From an uncultured Ruminococcus sp. (GTDB lineage Bacteria > Bacillota > Clostridia > Oscillospirales > Ruminococcaceae), in contig CAMBJF010000146.1 in the NCBI GenBank assembly GCA_945867875.1, positions 1 through 6,257 of the forward strand: DNA of 6,257 bases. The letters are read 5' to 3'. Below are positions 1 through 6,257 of the stretch, in pieces. Below the pieces are notes generated by a model that was not told the DNA's origin, did no database searches, and saw nothing but the letters and a program-made list of their open reading frames with translations. The number at the start of each line of letters is the position of its first letter. The stretch's first letter is position 1. The position numbers were made by a program, and so were the translations under genes.

Positions 1-39
1 GACCCTGCATCATATATCATCTGAAAAGGACTGAAAAAA
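1..39 (+). promoter_or_regulatory. Leader and ribosome binding site of rlmA
   Basis: This short stretch precedes the first gene. A clear ribosome binding site, AAAAGGA at 24-30, sits 9 bases before the ATG at 40 and supports that start. Reading from base 1, the frame gives seven codons and then TGA at 22-24, so the end of an upstream gene could lie here, but the other frames are equally possible and seven codons cannot be identified. No terminator is visible, so rlmA may be part of a longer transcript that begins outside the window. Confidence 0.6.
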
Positions 40-867
40 ATGAGCAAATATATCTGCCCCGTGTGCAGACTTCCATTGACCAAACAGAAGCATTCCTACA
101 AATGCGAAAAGGGTCACTGCTTTGACATTGCCGCAAAGGGCTATGTCAATCTCCTGCTCTCAAAGGATATGAACGCAAAGCTGCCCGGGGACAACAAAAT
201 GATGGTGAATGCCCGTGCGGATTTCCTGTCAAAGGGCTATTACTCCCACCTTGCCGACGAAATGAGCAGGGCGGTGACGGAGAATTTCACAGAGGGCGTT
301 ATCCTTGACGCAGGCTGCGGCGAGGGGTATTACACCGAAAAAATATATGAAGCCGTGAAAGCCAAAACGGACAATATTCACCTCTGCGCCGTGGATATCT
401 CCAAATTTGCCTGCGCAAGAACGGCAGTCCGCTTCAAGGGCGATGCAAACTGCGAAACAGCCGCCGCCAGCGTTTTTCACATTCCTATGGCGGACAGCTC
501 CGCAGATGTTCTTGTAACGATGTTCGCCCCATTTTGCAGGGAAGAATATCTCCGAGTGCTGAAAAAGGGCGGCAGCCTTATAATGGCGATACCCGCAGAA
601 AACCATCTTTTCAGCCTTAAAAAAGCAATTTACGATGAGCCGTATAAAAATGAAACTGCGGATTATGAAATTGAGGGGCTTGATTTTACGGAAAGCCGAA
701 AAATCTCCCGCAAAATTTTTATTGACAACAGCGATGACATAAAAAGTCTCTTTTCAATGACCCCGTATTATTACAAAACTGGCGTTTCTGGACACGAGCG
801 TGTGAATGCGCTCACAAGCCTTGAAACGGAAGCCGAATTTGAGGTACTTATCTATAAAAAGAAATAA
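40..867 (+). CDS. rlmA: 23S rRNA (guanine-N1)-methyltransferase, RlmA family
   Basis: This 275-residue protein is a cytoplasmic S-adenosylmethionine-dependent enzyme that methylates N1 of a guanine in hairpin 35 of 23S rRNA, at the wall of the peptide exit tunnel. An N-terminal zinc finger is visible with ligands Cys6, Cys9, Cys22 and His26, the same CxxC...CxxxH pattern as in E. coli RlmA. It is followed by the family segment around residues 37-68 (NLLL, GDN, AR, FL, GYY) and SAM motif I, DAGCGEG at 90-96. Residues 171-182 (EYLRVLKKGG) fit the later Rossmann strands. Length is normal for the family. The ATG at 40 is preferred because it keeps the zinc finger and has AAAAGGA 9 bases upstream. 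Known members split into RlmA(I), acting on G745, and RlmA(II)/TlrB, acting on G748 and affecting tylosin or telithromycin response. A Gram-positive host favours the second, but the sequence does not settle which base is modified. rqcH follows after 25 bases. Confidence 0.88.
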   Translation: MSKYICPVCRLPLTKQKHSYKCEKGHCFDIAAKGYVNLLLSKDMNAKLPGDNKMMVNARADFLSKGYYSHLADEMSRAVTENFTEGVILDAGCGEGYYTEKIYEAVKAKTDNIHLCAVDISKFACARTAVRFKGDANCETAAASVFHIPMADSSADVLVTMFAPFCREEYLRVLKKGGSLIMAIPAENHLFSLKKAIYDEPYKNETADYEIEGLDFTESRKISRKIFIDNSDDIKSLFSMTPYYYKTGVSGHERVNALTSLETEAEFEVLIYKKK

Positions 868-892
868 CCCCTAACAGAAAGGAACGATATAA

Positions 893-2632
893 ATGGCACT
901 TGACGGAACCTTTCTCCTTGCGGTAAAGCAGGAGCTCGAACCACTTGTGGGCGGCAGGATAGAGAAAATTTACCAGCCCTCCAAGGAAGAAATAGTCCTC
1001 GGCATTCGCACAAGAACAGGCAGCACAAAGCTCCTCATCTGCGTAAATGCCGCCTCCGCCCGAATCCACGCAACGGCAAAGCCTATCGAAAATCCGAAAG
1101 TACCGCCGATGTTCTGTATGCTCCTGAGAAAGCGTCTGGGCAGCGGCAAACTTTTGTCTGTGAGACAGGACGGGCTTGAAAGAATACTTTTCCTTGATTT
1201 TGAGACAGTAAACGAGCTTGGCGATGTGGTAACGATAACCCTCGCCACGGAGATAATGGGCAAATACTCAAACCTTATAATCATCGGGCAGGACGGCAGA
1301 ATAATCGACAGCTTAAAGCGTGTCGATGACGCAATGAGCCGTGAAAGACTGGTGCTCCCGAATATGACATACACCGCTCCCCCGAGGGAGGAAAGGCTCA
1401 ATTTCCTTATCGCATCTGATGATGATATGCGGGAGCGGATAAAGGGCTGCGTGGGAAAATCCGCCGCAAAATGCCTTATCTCCGTATTCGAGGGCATCTC
1501 CCCCATTCTCGCAAGGGAATGGATATTCAGAGCCTGCGACGGCCGTGACATCACCTCCGAGGACTTTGACGACGTGACTGTTGACCGCATAATCGCCGAG
1601 ATAAAAAAGACCCGTGACGAATTTTTCGGCGGTGATCGTCATTACACCCTCGTCACCGAGCCCGACGGCACACTAAAAGATTTCTGCTTCACCGACATCA
1701 GGCAGTACGGCGGCCTTATGAAAACGATCCCCTGCGAAACCGCCTGCGAAACCCTCGACAGATTCTACTCCGAGCGTGACCGTGCCGCAAGAATGAAACA
1801 GCGCTATCAGGACCTTTTCAGGCTTCTTGGCAACACCTATGACCGCATTCTCAGAAGAACGGAAAATCAGAAGATCGAGCTGAAAGAATCGGAGGAACGT
1901 GAGGAATTAAAGCTCCGCGGTGACCTTATCTCCGCAAATCTCTACACGCTAAAAAAGGGTATGACCGAGTTTACCTGCGTGAATTTCTATGACGAAAACG
2001 GCGGTGAGATAACCGTTAAGCTTGACCCGATGCTCACCCCCTCTCAGAATATGCAGAAATATTACGCAGGCTACCGCAAGGCTGACAATGCGGAAAAGCG
2101 GCTGAAAGTCCTCATAGCAAAGGGTGAGGAGGAGCTTGAATATATCGCCAGCGTTTCCGACGCACTGTCCAGAGCAGTCACAGAAAATGACGTGAATGAG
2201 CTGAGAGCCGAGCTTGCGGAGCAGGGCTATATCAGAGCGCAAAAGGGCAAGCAGAAGCCCCCGAAGCCCGCTCCCCCGCTGGAATTTCACTCCCCCGACG
2301 GCTTCACCGTTCTTGTGGGCAGAAACAATAAGCAGAACGATATCCTTACCCTGAAAACCGCCGAAAAGACCGATATCTGGCTCCATACCAAGGATATCAC
2401 AGGCTCCCACGTAATAATCAGAGCCGAGGGAAAGGAAGTCCCCGACACAACTATCCTTTACGCCGCCCGCCTTGCCGCCGCCCACAGCAGTGCCAAAAGC
2501 TCCGCACAGGTCCCAGTGGACTATGTGCCCGCAAAATTTGTCAAAAAGCCCGCAGGCGCAAAGCCCGGAATGGTAATTTTCACAAACAACAGAACACTTT
2601 ATGTAAAGCCCCTTGAAGCTGAGGAGATGTAA
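893..2632 (+). CDS. rqcH: RqcH, NFACT-family ribosome quality control factor (Rqc2/NEMF homologue)
   Basis: This 579-residue protein matches the full NFACT architecture. RqcH binds free 50S subunits that still hold a stalled peptidyl-tRNA and recruits tRNA-Ala to add a C-terminal alanine tail that marks the peptide for proteolysis. In streptococci the family was first named fibronectin-binding protein (PavA/FbpA). Domains in order: NFACT-N at about 1-175, with the MxxDG start (Asp4), PPMFCMLLRK at 71-80 and EIMGKYSNLI near 124-133; a helix-hairpin-helix part at about 179-225; charged coiled-coil segments between about 285 and 445; and NFACT-R at about 466-573, with DIWLHTKDITGSHV at 494-507 and VPVDY then KKPAGAKPG near the end. 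The Asp-Arg pair needed for alanine tailing in B. subtilis (D97-R98) is Glu96-Arg97 here. The ATG at 893 has AGAAAGGA at 876-883, 9 bases upstream. Length is normal. The next gene starts 5 bases after the stop, so the two are probably cotranscribed. Confidence 0.95.
   Translation: MALDGTFLLAVKQELEPLVGGRIEKIYQPSKEEIVLGIRTRTGSTKLLICVNAASARIHATAKPIENPKVPPMFCMLLRKRLGSGKLLSVRQDGLERILFLDFETVNELGDVVTITLATEIMGKYSNLIIIGQDGRIIDSLKRVDDAMSRERLVLPNMTYTAPPREERLNFLIASDDDMRERIKGCVGKSAAKCLISVFEGISPILAREWIFRACDGRDITSEDFDDVTVDRIIAEIKKTRDEFFGGDRHYTLVTEPDGTLKDFCFTDIRQYGGLMKTIPCETACETLDRFYSERDRAARMKQRYQDLFRLLGNTYDRILRRTENQKIELKESEEREELKLRGDLISANLYTLKKGMTEFTCVNFYDENGGEITVKLDPMLTPSQNMQKYYAGYRKADNAEKRLKVLIAKGEEELEYIASVSDALSRAVTENDVNELRAELAEQGYIRAQKGKQKPPKPAPPLEFHSPDGFTVLVGRNNKQNDILTLKTAEKTDIWLHTKDITGSHVIIRAEGKEVPDTTILYAARLAAAHSSAKSSAQVPVDYVPAKFVKKPAGAKPGMVIFTNNRTLYVKPLEAEEM
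2621..2626 (+). promoter_or_regulatory. Ribosome binding site of the MutS-like gene, inside the end of rqcH
   Basis: GAGGAG lies 11 bases before the ATG at 2638 and is read as two Glu codons of RqcH, just ahead of its stop at 2630-2632. Ribosomes ending rqcH would clear or reuse this site, so translational coupling of the two genes is likely. The site also supports 2638 as the start of the downstream protein. Confidence 0.6.
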
Positions 2633-2637
2633 TTTTT

Positions 2638-4320
2638 ATGGATAAAAAAGAGCTTCTGCCCGATGTACCCGACCTTTTGTACCCCACGCCCGAAAAGCGT
2701 GAGGAGCTTAACCGCAGGAGAATAATGCTCTCCGACAAATACCCCTGCCCCTATATCGATGACCTTATGACCGACAGAGTTGCTTCAATGATATGCAGGA
2801 GAAATCCCGCCTCGGTGCAGAAGCTTTTCCGTGAGATGTGCACGGACACCGAGGTAATGGATTACCGCCTTGACGCACTGGAGGACATTATGCATAATCC
2901 CAAGCTGTCCCCCACCCTCCACACCGCCGCCGACAGACTTCTTGAGACCGAGAAGAAAAACAGCGGCGGAAACGGTTCTCCCGACAGCTTCACCGCTCTT
3001 GGTGACAGGATAGAGATGCTCGATTCATACATATCCTGTATGGAAAGCCTGAACACTCTCTCCCAAGAGCTTGGGGGCAGCATAAAGTCAGCGGCATTCA
3101 AAAGCTTTTTCAGTATCATCAAAGAACGGTGCGAATGCGGCGAATTTATACAAATGAAGCGTGACATATCCGAGCTTAAAGAAGCCTTTTCCCAAAAGAT
3201 ACGCTCCGTCACCGTGGCAATAAATTTCAACGCCGAAATGCGCCCCATATCCGCAGGCATCGTGAATTTTTCCGACAAGCCCGTAGGGGAAAAGCAGAAC
3301 GTTTTCGACCGACTTTTCTATAAAACCTCCGCCTATTCCGACACCGTTGTATCGGGCAAACTCCGCTCGGGAGTGCCCAATGAGGACGGCTATCTGAACG
3401 AAGCGGACAAGGCTCTTTTTGAAGCCCTCGAAAAGCTCACATCGTCATATATGCGCCGCCTTGAATCAGCCCTCAGAGCATATGACAGGCTTTCATTCCA
3501 GAAGATCTCAATGCTCTCCGACCAGCTTGACATTTTTGACGGAATGACAGCCATAGCAGCTTCCTGCGAGGCAAGGGGCATAAAAATGTGCCGTCCCCAG
3601 TTTTCGGACACACCCCGAACTGCCCGTCTCACCGACCTTTTTGACCCCTGCTTTTATTTCAAGGCAGCGGCTGCGGATTCGGAAGCAAAGGGCGATGACC
3701 TTGTTGTCACAAACAGCCTTGAAATGGACGACAGCGGTAGATTTTTCATTCTCACAGGCGCAAACAACGGCGGAAAGACTACCTTTCTCCGTGGTGCGGG
3801 ACTGTGCTTTTTAATGGCGCAGACAGGCTTTTACGTCCCCGCCGCAGCCTGCGTAATATCCCCCTGCGACTTCATTTTCACCCATTTCCCCAAAGAGGAG
3901 GAAACGGGCATAAACGCAAGCCGATTCACCACCGAGATAAAGGACCTGAAAGTCATCAGCGACCTTGTTTCCGAAAACAGTCTCCTGCTTATGAACGAGT
4001 CTATCCAGAGCACCACCCCCAAGGAATGTGCCGAAATTGCAGGCGAGATAACCCGAATTTTCTGCATTATCGGCGTAAGGGGAATTTACGCCACCCACAT
4101 AACCGAGCTTGCACTGATGTGTGATGACATCACAGCCGACCCCGACTGCCGAAGTGTCCCTGTTAGCATAGTTGCCACCGTGGACGAAGAAAGCGGAAAG
4201 CGGCTTTATAAAATTAAGCGTGGGCAGCCTTTGAAGCAGAGCTATGCAATGGATATCTTCAATTCATTCGGCATAAATTCGGAGAATATCAGAAAAAGGG
4301 TGCACAATAATCAGCTGTAA
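2638..4320 (+). CDS. MutS-like P-loop ATPase without mismatch-recognition or Smr domain
   Basis: This 560-residue protein ends in a MutS-type ABC ATPase domain (Pfam MutS_V). Walker A is GANNGGKT at 374-381, a MutS-specific form of GxNxxGK. A segment like the MutS ST/EM stretch follows at 424-437 (GINASRFTTEIKDL). The Walker B region is LLLMNES at 449-455 and the switch histidine is in YATHITEL at 484-491. Residues 1 to about 350 are mostly helical and fit the MutS core/lever region in shape, but I see no N-terminal mismatch-binding domain with a Phe-x-Glu motif, and the protein stops soon after the ATPase domain with no room for an Smr nuclease. It is therefore neither MutS1 (about 850 residues) nor MutS2 (about 780). 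Asn453 stands where canonical MutS has the Walker B Asp. Substrate is unknown: branched DNA or, as with MutS2, ribosomes. It is coupled to rqcH by a 5-base gap and followed by addB after 63 bases. The family call is firm, the cellular role open. Confidence 0.85.
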   Translation: MDKKELLPDVPDLLYPTPEKREELNRRRIMLSDKYPCPYIDDLMTDRVASMICRRNPASVQKLFREMCTDTEVMDYRLDALEDIMHNPKLSPTLHTAADRLLETEKKNSGGNGSPDSFTALGDRIEMLDSYISCMESLNTLSQELGGSIKSAAFKSFFSIIKERCECGEFIQMKRDISELKEAFSQKIRSVTVAINFNAEMRPISAGIVNFSDKPVGEKQNVFDRLFYKTSAYSDTVVSGKLRSGVPNEDGYLNEADKALFEALEKLTSSYMRRLESALRAYDRLSFQKISMLSDQLDIFDGMTAIAASCEARGIKMCRPQFSDTPRTARLTDLFDPCFYFKAAAADSEAKGDDLVVTNSLEMDDSGRFFILTGANNGGKTTFLRGAGLCFLMAQTGFYVPAAACVISPCDFIFTHFPKEEETGINASRFTTEIKDLKVISDLVSENSLLLMNESIQSTTPKECAEIAGEITRIFCIIGVRGIYATHITELALMCDDITADPDCRSVPVSIVATVDEESGKRLYKIKRGQPLKQSYAMDIFNSFGINSENIRKRVHNNQL

Positions 4321-4340
4321 CAAAATCCACACAGGTCATA

Positions 4341-4349
4341 TGATATAAT
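4341..4349 (+). promoter_or_regulatory. Extended -10 promoter for addB
   Basis: TGATATAAT is a perfect extended -10 element (TGnTATAAT) with the consensus TATAAT at 4344-4349. No good -35 box lies 16-19 bases upstream (CAAAAT at 4321-4326 is poor), which extended -10 promoters tolerate. Transcription would start near 4356, leaving a leader of about 28 bases that includes the ribosome binding site AAAAAGGA at 4366-4373, 10 bases before the ATG at 4384. It lies in the longest intergenic gap of the window, 4321-4383. No terminator is seen in this gap, so read-through from the upstream genes is also possible. Confidence 0.55.
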
Positions 4350-4383
4350 TAGTTTGAAAATCCATAAAAAGGACGGTAAAAAA

Positions 4384-6232
4384 ATGCTGAATATTTTTTA
4401 CGGGACAACGGGAACAGGAAAATCCTATGAAATGATGAACAGGATAAGGAGCGAAGCGGAGCTTATCGCAGCGTCGGGAGAAAGCCGCAGCATATGCGTT
4501 ATCGTCCCCGACCAGTTCACCTTTGAATATGAGCATATGCTCTACAATGCCCTTGGCTGCTCACTTTTCAACAGCGGTCATACGGAGGTGTGGTCATTTT
4601 CCCGTCTCGCAAAGGATATTTTCAGCAAAAGCCACGCCCCCGAAAAGGACGCAGCGGACTCCACCGTGAAAACGGCAGTAATGTACAAAGCCATAAAAGC
4701 CGCCGCCGAAAAGGACGGGCTTTTATACTACAAAAAGCAGGCATCTCACTCAGACTTCACCGCCTCCGCCCTTACAATGGTGACAGAGCTTATCCACAGC
4801 GGAGTTACCCCCGAGATAATGGGCGAGCTTGCGAAAAATGCCCCCGAAAATATGCGTGACAAGCTCACCGATGTGTTCATAATTTTTTCCCGATACACCG
4901 ATGAGCTTTCAAGGCTAGGTCTCCGTGACCCCCTCCTTGACCTGAGAACAGCCGCAGAATATGCAAAGGACTGCGGCTATTTCAAGGGTATGAGCCTTTA
5001 CATTGACGAGTTCAAAAGCTTTACGGGCGACCAGTACGGGCTTATGGAAGCAATGCTTTCCGACTGCACCGACCTTACTCTCTGCCTTACCTCCGACAGC
5101 CTCACTGCCGCAGGCTATTCCCCCTTTACCGCCGTTTCAAAGACCGCCGCAAGGGTGATGAACATAGCCCATAAGCTTGATATCAAAACGAAAACCACCA
5201 AATTCACCGAAAACAAGCGCTATACATCGGCAGGACTTTTCGCCCTTTCCGACAGACTTATGCGTATCCCGAAAGCGGTGAACATCGCTTCGGGCGAAGC
5301 CGTGACCGTTGTGTCAGCCCCCGATATCTACAGTGAATGTGACTACATCTGCTCGGAAATAAAGCGGCTCATAAATGAGGGCAGCGGCATAAAATACAGC
5401 GATATCGCCGTTCTCAGCCGTGATATGAACAACGATATCTCCATACTTTCCGCCGCCTTTGAACGCTATGATATCCCCTATTATTCCGATAAAAAGCAGT
5501 CCGCCGCCCACAAGCGCCTTATGATAATGATAAACGCAGCACTTGAAATAGCCTGCGCAAAGAAATTATCCACCGAAGCCATTCTGCGTTATGCCAAAAC
5601 GGGGCTTGCAAAGCCGCCCAAGGAAATAGAGGTAAACGGTGAAAAGCGGCTCATCTACACCCTTGAACCCGATGAAGAGCTTCTTAAGCTTGAAAATTAC
5701 TGCTACACCTGGGACATTGACGGCAGTCTGTGGGAAAAATTCTTTCCCGAAACCGACGATACATATAAGGGCATTGATGATATCAAAAACAGACTTTTAT
5801 CCCCCCTGCTCGCTCTGAAAAAGGACTGCACCGACAAGACAGGTGCGGAAATATGTGCCGCAATACGCCGCTTTATGGGTTCGATACCCGCCGAGGAAAA
5901 TCTTCTTGATTTTACATCACTTCCCGCCGACACCGATGAAAAAGCAGGCAAATTCACATTTGACGAACGCCTTGAAAAGCGTGAGAACGAACGTCTCCTT
6001 GCCCAGCTTGACGGCATTCTGTCAGCCCTCGAAGCAGCCCTGCCCGAAAAAATATCTCTGTCGGAATTTCGTGACATCTTCACCCTCAGCGCCGCAGGCA
6101 TAACCCTTTCAACGCCCCCCGAAGCCCTCGACTGCACCGCCGCCCAGCAGTCCGACCTTGCCCGCCTGTCCCACCCGAAAATAGTTTTCGTAATGCACGC
6201 AAACGACGGCGTATTCCCTGTTATCACAGGGG
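4384..6232 (+). CDS. addB: AddB, helicase-nuclease subunit B (3' end missing at contig edge)
   Basis: The frame from ATG 4384 stays open for 616 genomic codons and runs off the window. AddB pairs with AddA to unwind and resect double-strand DNA ends and to load RecA at Chi sites during recombinational repair. Visible signatures: Walker A GTTGTGKS at 7-14; VPDQFTFEYE at 41-50; WSFSRLA at 70-76; YIDEFKSFT at 206-214, matching the YIDGFxxFT stretch of the family with Glu for Gly; YSDIAVLSRD at 338-347; and HANDGVFP at 605-612, matching the (G)xNDGVFP stretch of UvrD-like AddB folds. Full-length AddB has roughly 1,100-1,200 residues, so about half is absent, including the C-terminal nuclease domain and its iron-sulphur cysteines. 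The loss is technical: the last 25 bases of the window are sequencing adapter, and reading through them adds the false tail AVSYTHLR. addA would be expected next. The start is supported by AAAAAGGA 10 bases upstream and its own promoter. Confidence 0.92.
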
Positions 6233-6257
6233 CTGTCTCTTATACACATCTCCGAGC
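6233..6257. other. Sequencing adapter remnant: Tn5 mosaic end plus Nextera read-2 adapter
   Basis: Bases 6233-6251 equal the 19-base Tn5 mosaic end in the orientation CTGTCTCTTATACACATCT, and 6252-6257 (CCGAGC) continue into the Illumina Nextera read-2 adapter. This is library-preparation sequence left on the contig end, not biology and not a transposon. Translated in the addB frame it gives VSYTHLR, a peptide recognisable as adapter-derived contamination in protein databases. The true genomic sequence ends at 6232. Confidence 0.97.

Noticed and set aside
10..20. AT-rich CATATATCAT as a -10 element for rlmA
   Set aside because: The match to TATAAT is weak, any -35 would lie outside the window, and an upstream gene may still be coding here.
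970..1590. Open frame of 206 codons on the - strand
   Set aside because: It lies wholly inside rqcH on the opposite strand, resembles no family I know, and has no convincing ribosome binding site. The + strand reading is a clear NFACT protein, so this is a shadow of its codon use.
1949..2485. Open frame of 178 codons on the - strand
   Set aside because: It is antisense to the coiled-coil and NFACT-R part of rqcH. The Gly/Leu/Val-rich product is a typical shadow and has no independent support.
4321..4383. Terminator or riboswitch in the gap before addB
   Set aside because: No stem followed by a T run is visible, only the short palindrome TCATATGA, and 63 bases leave no space for a riboswitch beside the promoter and ribosome binding site.
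4590..4859. Open frame of 89 codons on the + strand inside addB
   Set aside because: It is out of frame within the well-supported AddB reading, is highly basic without a recognisable motif, and has no ribosome binding site of note.
5703..6227. Open frame of 174 codons on the - strand
   Set aside because: It is antisense to addB, rich in Ser and Arg as expected from the reverse of GC-rich third positions, and shows no domain. The + strand carries the AddB motifs.
6233..6251. Tn5 mosaic end taken as a real transposon end
   Set aside because: The 19 bases match the hyperactive Tn5 mosaic end used in library kits and continue into the Nextera adapter exactly at the contig edge, so a library artefact explains them; no transposase or IS50 sequence is present.

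Overview
The window reads as chromosomal DNA from a Gram-positive anaerobe of the Clostridia type, possibly an Oscillospirales/Ruminococcus-like gut bacterium. That is inferred from the gene set (RqcH, AddB, a short MutS-like ATPase), the AAAGGA-type ribosome binding sites and mixed codon use rich in GCC/CCC/ACC; no taxonomic marker is present. All four genes lie on the + strand, tightly packed, with similar base and codon use, so nothing suggests recent transfer. No tRNA, rRNA, CRISPR, insertion sequence or phage gene was seen.

Layout: 1-39 is a short leader that may hold the last codons of an upstream gene. 40-867 is an RlmA-family 23S rRNA guanine-N1 methyltransferase with its zinc finger. 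893-2632 is RqcH, the NFACT-family factor of bacterial ribosome-associated quality control. 2638-4320 begins only 5 bases later and encodes a MutS-like P-loop ATPase without the mismatch-recognition domain and without an Smr tail. 4321-4383 carries a good extended -10 promoter. 4384-6232 is the N-terminal half of AddB, a subunit of the AddAB helicase-nuclease that processes DNA double-strand ends. The last 25 bases, 6233-6257, are not genomic: they match the Tn5 mosaic end plus Illumina Nextera read-2 adapter, so the contig ends artificially inside addB.

Functionally, the first two genes act on the large ribosomal subunit and addB acts on DNA. The MutS-like gene between them could belong with either. 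Its coupling to rqcH invites the hypothesis of a ribosome-acting ATPase, because MutS2 of Bacillus splits collided ribosomes upstream of RqcH; its position before addB and its family name would instead suggest DNA work. The sequence alone does not decide. The rest of the window is ordinary housekeeping content; the points most worth a second look are the adapter, the rqcH/MutS-like pairing, the changed Walker B of the MutS-like protein, and the strong scarcity of GATC and GGCC.
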